DNA from: Vitellaria paradoxa
Lineage: Eukaryota > Streptophyta > Magnoliopsida > Ericales > Sapotaceae
Assembly: GCA_019916065.1 (NCBI GenBank)
Contig: CM034233.1
Span: forward strand, 54,615,947 to 54,679,946
Length of the DNA: 64,000 nucleotides
Reading direction: 5' to 3'
The notes beneath the pieces are model-generated. The model did no database searches. It saw only the letters and a list, made by a program, of their open reading frames with translations, and had not been told where the DNA came from. A program made the position numbers and the translations under genes. Positions 41,559 through 54,744 of the stretch are shown piece after piece (position 1 is the stretch's first letter; each line of letters starts with the position of its first letter).

Positions 41559-43270
41559 ATGAGTAATTGGATTCAAGGGGAAGATGGTAGATTAAGGCAT
41601 CCTGAACCCTTAGCTTTTTCTTTAGAATTTGAAAATCCTTTAATAGACATTCAAAACCCTAGACTTCCTATTCCACATTTAGAAATGGCTAAAGAATGAG
41701 CTGTTGTTGCTAGACGTTCTATGAGGGATATCTTGCAGCAAGATAGACATACTCCTGAGTCTTGCATAGTTTGGCCAGAAAACTAAAGAACTTTCAATCT
41801 CAAACATGGTATGATACAATTGTTACCTACTTTCCATGGTATGGATTCTGAAAATCCATACGATCACTTAACTCGATTTAGAAACATCTGTGTCACTACT
41901 AAAGATCAGGGATGCCCCCATAGAGTTAGTTTTTCTTAAGCTTTTCCATTTTCCCTAAAAGATAAGGTTGTGAGATGGTTTGAATTTCTACCATCTCATT
42001 CCATTCGCACATGGGATCAAATGTAAGGCAAATTTCTTAGGAAATTCTTTCCTCCCAACAGAACTGATGCTATACAGCATCAAATCCTAAATTTTGCTCC
42101 ACAACATAGTGAGACCTTCTATCAAAGTTGGGAGAGGTTTAAAACTCTCTTGCATTCTTGTCTACACCATGGATTTAAAGTTTGGCATCTTGCTAGTATC
42201 TTCTATGGTTCACTGACGCTATAACTAAAACAATTTGTGGAAACCATGTGCAATGGGCAGTTTTATGATAAAACGCCTGAAGAAGTTTTTGGCTATTTTG
42301 AATTCTTGGCTGAAAATGCAAAAACCTGGGATATCACAGGATCTCAAAGCACTCAAATTGCTAGTGTTGCCCCAGCTAGAGGTATGCACCATTTAAGTGA
42401 AACTGATGACCTCAAAGTAAAATTAACAACACTCACTAGGGAGATTGAGACCTTGAAAATCAAAAGGGACACACAACCCATCAAAGAACCAGTGGTAAAT
42501 GTCTATTGCATAGTGTGTGATAGCCAAACCCATAGGACAGATGATTACCCTAGTATCCCTATTTGTAGAAAAGTTGTGCAAGGCCAACCATCTAGTGAAC
42601 TCCCAATCTATGCCATAAATCAATACTGCCAATCATATAGTGGACAAGCTTTAGGAGAAAATCCTTATTCTGAGACTTATAATCCAACAATGAGGAATCA
42701 CCTTAATTTTAGTTGGAGAAATGAGAGAGCTCAAATTCCACAACCTTATCATGCTCCTCATCCTCCGGTTCCTCAAGTCTCAATGCCTAATCTAGGATTG
42801 TCTCGAAATGTGGCATCTTCACATGCTCCATACATTCCCCAAATAAGAGATCCACAGAAGAAACACTTCAACAATTCATGAATATTCAATCTTTGCTTTG
42901 GGCTCAAAATAATAGAAATCTAGATGATATCAAGATTCAGTTGACCCTTTTAACTCAACCATTAACCACAAATCTGAAGGGTCAATTTCCTGCTCACTCT
43001 CGTCCAAACTCAGTAGCCCAAGCTAAACAAGTTGAAGGATCTTCTAATATGCCTAGGAATGTGGAATAAGTCCAAAACATCATAACACTTAGGAGTGGAA
43101 AAATTGTAGATAAAACCATCTCTTCTAGGAATGATGAAACTAGAGAATAATTGAAACCTAAGTGCATGGTGGATGATAGCAAAAAGGCGGGAAAACAACC
43201 AATCATAGTTGAGGATCCACTAAAGAAGATAGAAAGGAAGAGGAAGAGGGAAAGGAGGAAGAAAATGAGG
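41559..43270 (+). pseudogene. gag: Element B gag
   Basis: ATG 41559 opens MSNWIQGEDGRLRHPEPLAF. The capsid domain shows QLLPTFHGMDSENPYDHLTR, FPFSLKDKVVRWFEFLPSHS, FLRKFFPPNRTDAIQHQI and FVETMCNGQFYDKTPEEVF. The knuckle at 42507-42548 has C-x2-C-x4-H but Tyr in place of the last Cys (TGC to TAC), so zinc binding is lost. Stops occur near 41697, 41784, 41938, 42025 and 42222, with frame changes near 42880 and 43230. The Glu/Lys linker precedes protease as in A. Confidence 0.88.
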
Positions 43271-44010
43271 AAGAGCCAATGATAGTGCCTAGGGATTATG
43301 TTCCTAAAGCACCATTTCCCCAAAGATTCTTGAAAGCTAGGAAAGAAGCCCAAGCAGCTGAGTTGCTAGAGGTATTCAAACAAGTGAAAATTAACATACC
43401 TCTTCTTAATGCAATTAAACAAATCCCTTCTTATGCTAAATTTCTTAAGGAACTATGCATTGTGAAAAGGGGATTGAATGTAAAAGAAAAGGCATTCCTC
43501 ATTGAGCAAGAAAGTGCTATAGTACAATGTCATACTCCCCCTAAATATAAGGACCCTAGATATCCTACTATATCTTACTATATAGGGAAGTACTATATTA
43601 GTAGAGCACTGCTTGACTTAGGAGCAAGTGTGAATTTGCTTCCTTACTCAGTGTATAAGCAATTGGGCTTAGGTGAAATAAAACTTACCCGTGTGACTTT
43701 GTAACTTATAGATAGATCAATTAAAGTCCCACAAGGTATAGTTGAAGATGTACTGGTGCAAGTGAAAAATTTCTATTTCCTAGTGGATTTTATAATCCTA
43801 GATACTCAACCACTTACCAGTATATCTGCACCTAATCAGACACCGATGATTCTAAGACAACCATTCTTAGCAACATCAAATTCTTTAATCAACTGTAGGA
43901 ATGGCTCCATTAAAATGTCTTTTGGTAATATTGAGTTTGAAACAAATATCTTTCATGTTACCAAACAACCAAAAGAGGTGCCTGATATACAGAAGTGGAC
44001 TTAGTGGAAG
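43271..44010 (+). pseudogene. Element B aspartic protease
   Basis: DLGASVNLLPYSVY with the catalytic Asp at 43615 is intact; the later block PFLATSNSLINCRNGSIK is preceded by MILRQ where A has VILGR, so the second conserved Gly is lost. Stops at about 43702, frame change near 43990. Contiguous with the preceding gag linker and the following RT frame. Confidence 0.85.
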
Positions 44011-44768
44011 CTGTAGTCTAGGATTACGTGGATCGTGAATTTGTTGAGGATCCTCTAAAGAAAGCCATTTGCTTTAGTGAGGAGAAATTGAATTTCACAA
44101 CATCAAACCAGGAATTAGGAGCAGTGGTTGATTGGTTGGAAAGATGCCCAATCATGTCAGTAGAGAAATGGATACTAGCCTTTGAAAGCCTAGGACCACT
44201 TTTAAATAAAGCAAAGTCTACAGAGGTAAAGGCTACAAATCCTGATAGACAACCTTTACCCCATAATCTGAAATATGCTTTTCTAGGTGAGGGAGAGACA
44301 TGCCCCGTAGTTATTTCTTCAGAACTGACTGTCCATCAAGAGCATATGCTAATTGAACTTTTGAAAAGTCATAAGAAAGCTCTGGGATGGTTAGTAGCTG
44401 ACCTAACAGGTATAAGTCATCTCCTTTGTACACATCGTATATATTTAGAAGAGGATGCCAAACTGGTTTGTAAAATGCAAAGATCACTCAATTCGAACAT
44501 GAAGGAAGCAGTTAGAGCTGAAGTCCTGAAACTACTATATGTAAGAATAATCCATCCTATCTCTGATTCTAAGTGGGTAAGTCCTACACAGGTAGTTCTT
44601 AAGAAATTAGGAGTTAAAGTAGCTCGGAATGAGAATAATGAGTTAGTTCCAACTCGAATACAAATTGGTTGGCGAGTATGGATTGACTACAGAAAGCTCA
44701 ATGTAATTACACAAAACGATCACTTTCTTCTTCCATTCTTAGATCAAGTTCTAGAAAGAGTAGCCAGA
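44011..44768 (+). pseudogene. Element B reverse transcriptase, N-terminal part
   Basis: An open frame of 247 codons (44028-44771) runs from the protease-RT linker into RT: AVRAEVLKLLYVRIIHPISD, GWRVWIDYRKLN and PFLDQVLERVAR. It ends where solo LTR C is inserted (CCAGA at 44764-44768). The rest of RT resumes at 46323-46328. Confidence 0.9.
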
Positions 44769-46327
44769 TGATTACACTTGAAAAATGTAATTACAAACTC
44801 CCTAATTCAACACGTATTAATGCATTTGAATAAGTAAAGTTAAAGTTTTAGTGTTATTTTATTGCTTATACTTTTATTTTTCTAATTACAGGGAAAAGGG
44901 CAAGGAGATTGAAGTTTATAACAATGGAAATGGCCGAGAAAATGAAGAAAAAGTCATGGTTCAAACCTCGCCTTGGATGGCCAAGACTAGCCCAAAGACC
45001 CAACCTAAAGGAGGAAAAAAAGCAAATCAAGAGACACTTGGGGGTCCCGATCACCACATCAAATGGTCGAGACCACAGTGTACATAAATTGAGAAGAAAG
45101 CATTCTGTGGTCCCGACCCCCAGACTAGACGGTCGGGACCACCGTGTATCTAGAAGTCGCGAGTTGAAGCACCTCTTTTAGGGTTACCTTGCATCTTTAT
45201 AAGGACCCATTACACGGCCACGAAGGGGGACGCCTTTTTTGAAGATTCCACAACTACATTGAGAATTAGATTACATTTAGATTAAGATTGAGAGTGATTT
45301 GTACGTTTTAAAGCTTTGTTGATGGATGCTTTTGCAGTTTTGTTCTTCATCTTCGTGTTATTAGTGCATCTCTTCTTTTACACACAAGTTACATTGTAAG
45401 TTGTATTTCGTTTCACTCTTTAATATGATGTTTCATTTATTTCAATTACTAAATAGCATGATTGGATATTCGTTTATTGTTTTTGTGATGTTTAGAGTAG
45501 TTATAGCGTAAAACCCTAATCTTGATTCAACAAATCAAGAAAGGGTAGTTCACGAAAAGCCTTGCGATGTTCATAGTTCCTTCGCGTAGGTTGCGAAACC
45601 TTTTGCGAAGGGATCTACCGTTCACAAATCTATTTTTTCTTCTATTTCAAAAACATTCGAATACGAAAATTCTTAACCAAATCCGTGTGAGATCATTGGT
45701 ATGGATTTTCGTAACCAATTGTTAAATACTTTCGAATAGATTTAAAAATCAGATTTTTATTAATTTTTTGTTGTTTAATTGAAAAACCCTAGGAAACAAA
45801 GGTCTTTAACCATATCCACGTGAGATCACTGGTACTAACCTTTGATTACAATGTTCTAAATAGTTTTCAAATTAAACCCTATTCTTCAAACAAACACACC
45901 CCGAGGCAAAGTAGTGAACTACTCGGACTTGACGTTGAATCAAGATTGTTATTGTTATTGAATTGCAATCCAACTTAGTTTTAGTTATAATTGATTAATT
46001 TGAAGTTGAAATTGTTTTGTTGAATTTTATTTTAATTCTTCACCATCTAGCTTAATTCCTTTAAAAATTCTGAACACCTTTTTTTTATTTAATTTTCATC
46101 AGTTGAAATTGAACTTGTCTTTAATTTTATTGAACCTTAGAACTTAGTAAACATAAACTTCCAAACTTGTTTCCCTTTAGTTTTAGAATTTCTTTCACAT
46201 CCTAGAAACTAAATAACATTAGGCTCCCTGTGAATTCGACCTCGGACTCACCGAGTTTTAAAACTATGACTGCACTCTTGCACTTGAGAGGTAGAACCCC
46301 AAACACTTTTTAGGGTTAGTCACCGGA
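44764..46327 (+). mobile_element. Solo LTR C, a third Athila-type family, inside element B RT
   Basis: The LTR runs 44769-46322: start TGATTACACTTGAAAAATG, end GGGTTAGTCA, flanked by CCAGA (44764-44768) and CCGGA (46323-46327), a 5-bp duplication with one mismatch. No internal region: LTR-LTR recombination removed it. U3 splice site TTTTCTAATTACAG (AG 44890-44891), acidic frame EKGKEIEVYNNGNG from 44893, two dyads (45043-45074 and 45109-45140) and TATAAGG at 45198. The second dyad is a perfect pair, GGTCCCGACC with GGTCGGGACC. Confidence 0.9.
45039..45204 (+). promoter_or_regulatory. U3 promoter of LTR C: two dyads and TATA box
   Basis: Dyad 1: GGTCCCGATC (45043) and GGTCGAGACC (45065). Dyad 2: GGTCCCGACC (45109) and GGTCGGGACC (45131), exact reverse complements of each other with a 12-bp spacer. 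GTGGTCCC (45107-45114) and GGGACCAC (45136-45143) equal the class II TCP consensus. TATAAGG at 45198 is 58 bp after dyad 2. Confidence 0.6.
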
Positions 46328-46900
46328 CATACTTACTATTTCTTCTAAGATGGCTATTCGGGTTTTAATCAAATAAGGGTAGTCTTAGAGGATTAAGCTA
46401 AAACCACTTTTACTTGTCCTTTTGGTACCTTTGCATACAAGAGAATGCCCTTTGGCCTGTGCAATGCTCCTGCTACCTTTCAACATTGCATGATGAGTAT
46501 CTTTAGTGAAATGGTCGAAGAAATCGTCGAGGTATTCATGGATGATTTCTCTGTTTACCGAGATTCATTTGAGTAGTGCCTAAAAAACCTTGATCTAGTT
46601 TTGACACGATGTGAGGAAAAGAACCTAGTGCTAAATTGGGAAAAGTGCCATTTTATGGCCACCCAAGGAATTGTATTAGGGCACATAGTATCTAAAGAAG
46701 GCATCCGAGTAGATCAAGCTATGGTAGAACTAATTCAAAAGCTTACCATTCCTCAATCTATAAGGGATATTAGATCATTTTTAGGGCACGCTGGGTTTTA
46801 TAGAAGTTTCATTCAATCTTTCAATGAAATTTCAAAGCCCTTGTGTTAATTATTGATGCAAGATACCCCATTTGAATGGACTCCCTAGTCTCAAAAAGCT
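46328..46900 (+). pseudogene. Element B reverse transcriptase, C-terminal part
   Basis: It resumes right after C's target copy. Thumb/palm blocks: MPFGLCNAPATF-like segment (46443 on), MSIFSEMVEEIVEVFMDDFS with an intact FMDD box at 46535-46546, then EKCHFMATQGIVLGHIVSKE and FLGHAGFYRSFIQSF. Stops near 46574 and 46847. B kept the catalytic aspartates that A lost. Confidence 0.9.
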
Positions 46901-47400
46901 TTTGATAAGCTTAAGGGTTGTCTAACCTCAACTCCTATTCTTTAACCTCCTGATTGATCACTTCCCTTTGAACTTATGTGTGATGCAAGTGACCATGCTA
47001 TTGGAGCTATGTTAGGATAAAGGAGAGATAAAAAAGCGCATGTTATTTACTATGCAAGTAAAACCTTAAATGATGCGCAGAAAAATTACACGACAGCTGA
47101 AAAATAGTTGCTAGCAGTTGTCTTTGCCCTTGAGAAGTTTCGTTCTTATCTCATTGGTTCAACAGTTGTAGTATTCGCTAATCATTCTACTTTTTAAATA
47201 CCTGTTGACCAAACAAGAGGCCAAACCAAGGTTAATTCGTTGGATTTTACTTTTGCAAGAGTTTGACCTTGAAATAAGAGTAAGAAAGGCGTAGAGAATG
47301 TGGTATCGGATCATTTGTCACATTTATTAGTAGAAGCTTACCCCCGTGATGAAACTCACAAAAAAGATAGCTTCTTGGATGAGCAACTGTTTAACATAGA
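46900..47400 (+). pseudogene. Element B RNase H
   Basis: [49 protein letters not shown] and DHLSHLLVEAYPRDE mark the domain. In the third block FANHST replaces FTDHSA of A, losing the conserved aspartate. Stops at about 46944, 47017 and 47105, with a frame change near 47195. Confidence 0.87.
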
Positions 47401-47744
47401 AGTAATAATAGCCTCTAACCCTCCTTGGTATATTGATATTGCTAACTATTTAGTGACAGGACAAATCCCAAAAAGAATAAAGCTATAAGGATAGAAAGAA
47501 ATTCTTACAGAATGCTAGAGTTTTCTTTCGGGATGATCCCTACTTATTCACATATTGCCTTGACCAAGTAATTAGACATTGTATCCCTAAGTGGGAAGTT
47601 CCCAGTAGAATTGAGTTTTGCCACATCCAAGCTTGTGGAGGTCATTTTTTCATAAACAAAATAGCTACAAAAATTCTTTAATGCAGATTTTATTGGCCTT
47701 CTTTGTTTAAAGACGTACATCATTTTTGCACCACATGTGATAGA
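47400..47744 (+). pseudogene. Element B integrase, N-terminal part
   Basis: The linker and H2C2 region (HIQACGGHFFINKIATKIL, then HHFCTTCDR) is recognisable, with a stop near 47681. It is cut after CTTCDR by element D, whose target copy ATAGA is 47740-47744. Confidence 0.85.
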
Positions 47745-49532
47745 TGACCGCTATTAGAAAGTGCGTCTAAATTAACCCCCAAGTGCAAGGGTGTGCGGTG
47801 TAGCTTTAACTCGGTGAGTCTGAGGTCGAATTCATAGGGAGCCTACGTTATTTAGTTTCTAGGTTAAAATGGAAATCCTAAATTTGAATGTAAACTAAGT
47901 TTGAAGATTAATTAAAACTAATTCCTATGGTTTTGCAAGTTTAAAATTCAAATTAAAACAAATTAACAACCTATTACCAAAATTCCATTAATTTAAAATT
48001 TTGATTTTTGATTTCAATGAATTAAATATTAGCTAAAAGGATTTTTTTCTAATTTAAATGCGCTTCAAAATAATCTAATATAAAAACTGCAATGTAATTA
48101 CTTCAATTAAATCAACCGAAGACAATTCAATTAATAAGTAAATAAATTTGAGAAGTCCTTGATCCAACTATCAATTCCGAGTAGCTTACGTCTTCACTAT
48201 GGGATGTGTTGTAATACTTGCATTAAAACCTAAATTAGGATTTGTTTGAAAATTATTGAGAAAGTTTTAATCAAAAGCTTTTACCAATGATTACAGAGAA
48301 TATAGTTAAGAACTTCTATTTTTGAAGGGTTCTCAAACAATCCTATTCAAATTCGGATTCAAATCCAATTTTTCTAATTTATCCATAATTATTAAGAAAA
48401 TTTTAACCGAAAACCTTTACCAGTGATTACAGAGAATATAGTTAAAGATTTTCATTTTCGAAAGTCTTTGAAATAAACTAATTTAAATTAGGATTCAAAA
48501 TCTAAATTTTCAGTTCTTCAAAATTATTAAGAAAATTTTAATCGAAAACCTTTACCAGTGATTACAGAGAATATAGTCAAAGATTTTCATTTTCGAAAGT
48601 TTTTGAAAGAACTGAATTAGGTTTTAAAAAGTGTAAATCCCTACGCATGACCTTTCGTAAACCATGCGAATGGTCTACGCAAACGTCTAAAAGTTGTAGA
48701 CTCCTACACATAAGTTTTCGCAAACTCTGCGAATGGTCTACGTACATCCTATAAATCAAAGTAAACTACCCTTCCTTGATTCATTGAATCAAGAACTAGG
48801 GTTTCCATGCTAACATGCTTGTAAACGAAACGAAACCAATCATTGAAGACATATTTAATGGATTCACTAAATCAAACAATGAAACAAAATTATTAAACGA
48901 CAAGATCAAAATTAAACATACGAAATAAATCAATCCTTTATTTCAAACATCCAAATAATATCATTAATCTAATGAAGAAGTGTAACGTACTGTAAAACAA
49001 ACTTCGAAATAAAACTCTGAATAGTAACTGCTGAAACGAATGCGATGAAAGCTCCGAAACAACGTAAGAACATTAATGTAAGCAATTAAAACTCTCAAAA
49101 TTTGCTGGAAGAATGAAAAAACAGGGAGAAGAACGTCCTAGGGCCAGCCACGAAGTAGTCTTTTTATAACTTGCGGAAAAACCCTAAAAATTGAAATTGC
49201 CAGCGTGACAGTCCACCACATTGTGGTCCGGACCGTGCACCAGGTGGTCCGGACCATAGAAACCTTGTTTTTTGCACTTTTGCTCCTCATTTGCAGCTAA
49301 GTCCTTGGGATACTCCGGGCCATCCTGGATGAAGTTGGTTTGATATCCTCCCCTTCGTCTTCTAAGTCACCAAAATCGCTATCTTCTTCAATTAATTCGC
49401 CATTTTCCCTGCAATTAATAAAATAAACCATGTAAGTGATAAAATAACGATAAGTCTTCAAAATAAACTACTTAAATGTATTAAAAGCTATACAAAAGTG
49501 GAGTTTGTAATAGCACTTTTCAAGTGCAATCA
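47745..49532 (-). mobile_element. 3' LTR of element D
   Basis: On the minus strand it starts TGATTGCACTTGAAAAGTGC and ends TAATAGCGGTCA. The dyad arms are perfect and identical here, GGTCCGGACC at 49225-49234 and 49246-49255. The U3 acceptor AG is at 49410-49409, followed by the 36-codon acidic frame. It carries two stem units near 48640-48745 and three 135-bp donor-like units. Confidence 0.92.
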
Positions 49533-51735
49533 CACCTCCTAACTTGTGTTGCTAGTCCCTAGCAATGTTCTTTATTAAAATGAAATGCAACTACAATCCT
49601 ATTTTTCTTTTCGTTGGAAACACGGCTACACTTAGCTACGTGTAGCAAGCCCTTTAAACCCCTAGGTTCCCCCTAGTGGACGAGTAAGGTCTCGAGAGGG
49701 TTTACAGTGAATCTATCCACAAAATTCTATGGCATCGTCTCAAAGTGTCAAAAAGTGATTAAGATCAAAAATGAATTAAGTTCAAGCTAAACAAGTCACA
49801 AAACCCAAATATCATGTATAATTTCCAAGTGCTAAGCATAAATGCATAGACTATCGAAGTAGAAAGAGCATGTATGCAAAATTGTTTCATTCATTCAACA
49901 AGGTTGCAAGAGCATAAACAGAACTAGGCTTTGACTACAAATACTCATAAAGTACCACTCATAGAAAGGAATTCACTCATATGCTATCCTAGTTGCATAT
50001 AACCGCACAAATAAGTGAGTGAACTGAAATGAAATTCAAAGTGGACAGCTCATAACCATGTTCCAATGCAAATGTAAGAGATCACACCACACAACCTACA
50101 TAAGACCACTACATGCATAATACAAGAGTTGCTTGCTTAGAATCTAGTAGGTCTTTGTTTTGGTTGTAACTTGGCCAAGGGTAATGGTTAACAATGGAAG
50201 ATATGGAAATCAAAGCACATGTCTTAGGGTAAAAATGCTCAAGTGCACACAAGTCCCAAACTACCCATTTCCTATCCAACCCCAACAAGAAACTTATTCA
50301 CACTAAATACTACCCTTGGGACAATTGCAAATATTGCAAATAATGTACAAGTCCCATAATTTCATAAGCAAAAGGAATGATAATTTTTGTCTTTTTCCTT
50401 TTTTTTTTCATTTTTTTTTCATTTTTTTTGAAATAATGAAATAAACATAAGCTGAATTCTTCACCCAATATTTTCTCCCAATATGCTCTCAAAATTTTCC
50501 ATTTCTAACCCAATTTACATCATTGACATTGAGGCACTTTTACAACCCAAAACATGTGAGGGTAAGGCTTAAAAGTGTGTGAACAAGGTTAAGGGACAAT
50601 ATATGAAGTGGGAACCAAAGAAAAAAAAATATATATTTATCACACACTTTATTAAAAAGCTTTAAGTTGGTTCCTAGGGTAATTTCATATCAAGGAAAGG
50701 ATAAAGAGGCTCAAAATAGCAAAGAAGGCCTAGCATCATGTTCAAAGCTTGCAACAACTCATAATGTGCCAAGTGAAACTCATACAAGTGTGTGTGATGC
50801 AATTGGTGCATTGAAAACCAAAGTGAAGAACAAAAGAGCTGTGATCATGTGCAACCCCTCAAGGAAAGAATAACAGGCTCAAAAGCTCACCATTAAGGGG
50901 TATAAGTCTCCACCTAGTCCAAGAATGCTTAATTAACCAATGTTAAACAAAATCAACTCCTAAGCACATAAACTCTTTTCTATGATAGTAAAAAATGCAC
51001 AAGGTCATTATACAATCAAATTGAGCTAAGTTTCCTATTAAAGCTTGAACAAAACTCATTCATCACTCTCTCACTCAATTCCACAATCAACCAAACCAAA
51101 AAGAAGGGATGGCATGTAGGTACAAATGTGCTAAATTCATGTATTTATTCTTAAAGATGCTAAAAAAATTAAAATTTTACAATTTTGACACAAAAGGTCA
51201 TCATGCGAACCCTACCCCCCAACTTAAAATTCACATTGTCCTCAATGTGAGAGTCATAAAGCATATGTGGGTCTGTAGTGTGCAATAGTGAGCATGATAA
51301 TGCGCATGAAACAATAACCACAAAAGACACAAATAAGAACAAAGCACAAATTACACCAAGCATGCACCCATTATTCAAGCTACTTAAGGCATCACCCAAT
51401 ACATCCCCCCAGCTTAGATTCTACAGCACCCCTAACAACAACAATTATATATGTGAAGTATCAATTAGAAGTGCAAAACTAAATAAAAGTGAGAGGAAGG
51501 ATATTACCTCAAGAGCTTCCTTATTTGAAGAAAATAAAAGAACTCAAGCAATTTATCCCTTTGAATCAAACTGTACTAAAAGAAAAATAAAACTTCTATG
51601 AGATAAAATGTTAGAATAAACAAATAAAAGTAAACTAAAAGAAAATTAAAATTTAATCTAGACAAAAAGAAAACAAAAATAAATAAATAAATAAAATCTA
51701 ATCTACTAATATACAAGGGTTAATGCAAAAATATA
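49533..51735 (-). other. 3' non-coding region of element D
   Basis: Read on the minus strand it matches the A region 29041-31011, including the AAGTTAGGAGGTG tract just before the LTR (49533-49545), an ACATTGAGGACAATGTG word with a G run (about 51223-51250), an earlier AAGCTGGGGGG at about 51407-51417, and a T-rich patch at 50390-50440. No gene is called. Confidence 0.75.
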
Positions 51736-51990
51736 CTATCCAACTCTTGATCTTTCCCAAGCCTTAACAAATAGCTTTTGGGATAAAATATTCTCCTCAA
51801 GTCTAGGAGGTGCCAAGAATGAGTATGCTCCTTGTGTGGAGAATGTTGGAGAATGTATGACCTTGTAGTGATCTTTGAACCACAAATATGGCCCAAGATT
51901 ATTTGCATATGTGAACATAAAATGTGGTTGAGTGTTTTCTAGTATCCCCTTGACACCTAAAAAATCACTGCAAACTACCTCTTGGTTTGA
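51720..51990 (-). other. Family-specific C-terminal tail of the D Gag-protease frame
   Basis: After the sequence shared with A and B ends (SEENLNSTISNQEV), the minus-strand frame continues for about 80 codons without a stop: CSDFLGVKGILENTQPHFMF, TYANNLGPYLWFKDH, SFLAPPRLEENILSQKLFVK, ending RSRVG. Neither A nor B has it; it sits where their RT would begin. I do not recognise it. It could be captured DNA or another retroelement piece kept in frame. Confidence 0.45.
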
Positions 51991-54609
51991 TATCGTGGAA
52001 TTCAAATTCTCCTCGCTAAAACGAATAGCTTTCTCTAAAGGATCCTTAACAAATTCATGATCCACGTAATCTTGGACCATAGATTCTAATAAATCTACTT
52101 CTTATATATCAGGCACCTCTTTTAGTTGTTTGGTAACATGAAAGATATTCGTTTCAAACTCAATGTTACCAAAAGTCATTTTCATGGATCCATTCTTGTA
52201 GTTAATTAAAGCATTCGAAGTTGCTAAGAATGGTCATCCTAAAATAACTGGTGTCTGATTAAGTGCAGATAAACTAGTAAGTGGTTGAGTATCTAGGATT
52301 ATGAAATCCACAGGGAAATAAAAATCTTCCACTTGTACTAGTACATCTTCAATTATACCTCGTGGGACTTTAATTGATCTATCTACAAGTTGTAAAGTCA
52401 CACAGGTAGGCTTTATTTCACCTAAGCCCAATTGCTCGTATACTGAGTAAGGGAGCAAATTCACACTTGCTTCTAAGTCAAGCAGTGCTCTACTAATATA
52501 ATACCTCCCTGTATAACAAGATATAGTAGGACATCCAGGGTCTTTATATTTAGGGGGAGTACGACATTGTACTATGGCAGTTGTTTGCTCAGTGAGGAAT
52601 GCTTTTTCTTTTACATTTAAGCCCCTTTTCACAGTGCATAATTCCTTGAAGAATTTAGCATAAGAAGGGAATTGCTTAATTGCATCAAGGAGAGGTATAT
52701 TAATTTTCACTTGTTTGAACACCTCTAGCAATTCAGCTACTTGGGCTTCCTTCCTAGCTTTCAAAAATCTCTGAGGAAAGGGTTCTTTGGGAACATATTC
52801 CATAGGTATTATCATGGGTTCTTCTTCCTTTCCCTTTTCTTTTTCTGTTTCCTCTTGCTCTTCTGTTGTGGATTCATCAACTATGATTAGTTCTTTCCCC
52901 GCCTTCTCACTATCATCCACCACACATTTAGGTTTCAACTCTTCACTCATTTCATTCTTCCTTGGAGGAATAATTTTGTCTATAATTTTCCTACTCCAAA
53001 GTGTGGTGATGTTTTGGATTTGTTCTACATTCCCTTGAGTACTAGAAGATCCTTCAGCCTGTTTAGCTTGGACTACTGGAATTGGATGAGGTTGAGCCAA
53101 AAATTGACCCTTTGGTTGTGTGACTAGTGTTTACGTCAAAAGAGTCAATTGGATCTTGATTTCATCCATATTTCTCAATTGGATCTTGATTTCATCCATA
53201 TTTCTATCATTTTGAATCCAACGTGTATTTTGACTATTCATGAATTGTTGAAGTGTCTCTTCTGTGGATCTTTTGTTTGGAGGAATATAGGGAGCATGGG
53301 ATGGTCCCACATTCTGAGACATTCCCGGATTAGACATTGGGGCTTGAGGAACTGGAGGATAAGATGTAGGATAGGGTTGTGGGATTTGAGTTCTCTTATT
53401 TCTCCAACTAAAATTGGAGTGATTTCTCACAGCTGGATTGTAAGTCTCAGAATAGGGATGTTCCCCTAGATACTGAACATTCCCACCTTATAGGTAGGAA
53501 GTGTTACCCTGACCTCTATTTTGGAATGGTCAGTTCTGTGTGTTATTAACATATGTATTACCATAAGCTACTTCCTTAAGTAAAAGAAGCTCTGAACATG
53601 AATTAGGGTCATGTCCTACTTGGTCGCATGCCCAACACACCACTTGTGCTTCCACCAACTTCTCTTTGTTTTTAAGTTCAAGGGAGTCTAACTTATGTTG
53701 TAAGGCAGATATCCTAGCACTTAAATCATCTCTCTCACTTAACATCAACTGACCACTAGATGTGGGATTCCTGTGCTCTAAAGAGGAAGGTGGTCCTATT
53801 TCCCAATCATTAGAGTCCTCGGCCACCATATCAAAGAATTCCATGGCTTCTTCCGCAGTCTTATCAAACAGAGTACCATTGCACATGGTAGAAACTAATT
53901 GCTTAAGACTGGGAGTTAGGGATTCATGGAAGATGCTCACTAACCTCCATGATTCATACCCATGGTGAGGGCAAGCCATCAAGAGGTCCTTAAACCTTTC
54001 CCAGGCTCGACAGAAATTCTCATTAGGTTTGCAAGAAAAAGTGGTAATCTATCACCTATAGTGCTGAGTTTTCTGAGTTGGGAAATATTTCTTAAGAAAC
54101 TCAGTCTGCATTTCATGCCACGTTCCAATAGAACGTGGACAAAGGGAATTAAGCTAAAACTTGGCTTTGTCCTTTAAGGAAAATGGGAAAAGTTGAAGAC
54201 ACACTACGTCCTCATTGACATTATGATCTATACAGGTGTTGCTCACTTCCTCAAATTCCCTAAGATGGTTGTAGGGATTTTCAGAATCTAAACCATGAAA
54301 AGTAGGAAGAAGTTGGATGATTCCTGGCCTAAGGTTAAAGTTCCCCCTATTTAAGGGCAAGACTATGCATGATGGGGTGGTTTGTATAACAGGATTAAGA
54401 TGATTTTTCATAGGAACAAAACCTGGAACCTCTTGGGGTTCATTATCCCCATGCACACTCCCTTCCCCTCTTACTTCAGCCATTGAGTGAAAGGAAGATG
54501 TGGTAAGTGAAACTATGGAGAGTGAGGTTGGTGAAAAAGGTTCAGGAAGGTATGAAGGATCTCTTAATTCAAATTTAGTTGCGATTATTCTACCTGATCT
54601 TAATAGCAT
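51990..54609 (-). pseudogene. gag: Element D gag and protease
   Basis: Start MLLRSGRIIATKF at 54609. Capsid domain in 54200-53780, intact CCHC knuckle (CWACDQVGHDPNSC, about 53637-53596), Glu-rich linker, then protease. The protease active site reads DLEAS (52479-52471), where A and B have DLGAS: the essential Gly is changed. Stops occur near 54157, 53528 and 53487, and a frame change near 53110. A 30-bp in-frame repeat (MDEIKIQLRN) is at about 53190-53150. Close to A in sequence throughout. Confidence 0.9.
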
Positions 54610-54720
54610 GCAAATAACAAGTCTCTAATAAAAAAAAAATTTAAGTCCAAATTTTAAATTTTAATTTTTTTTAATTTCAATAAAGAAAACTTAGAAATAT
54701 CCTAAAAACTAAATTTTGGC

Positions 54721-54738
54721 TCCCTGGCAACGGTGCCA
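54721..54738 (-). promoter_or_regulatory. Primer-binding site of element D
   Basis: The minus strand reads TGGCACCGTTGCCAGGGA, 6 bp from the LTR end. Confidence 0.85.
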
Positions 54739-54744
54739 AAAACT

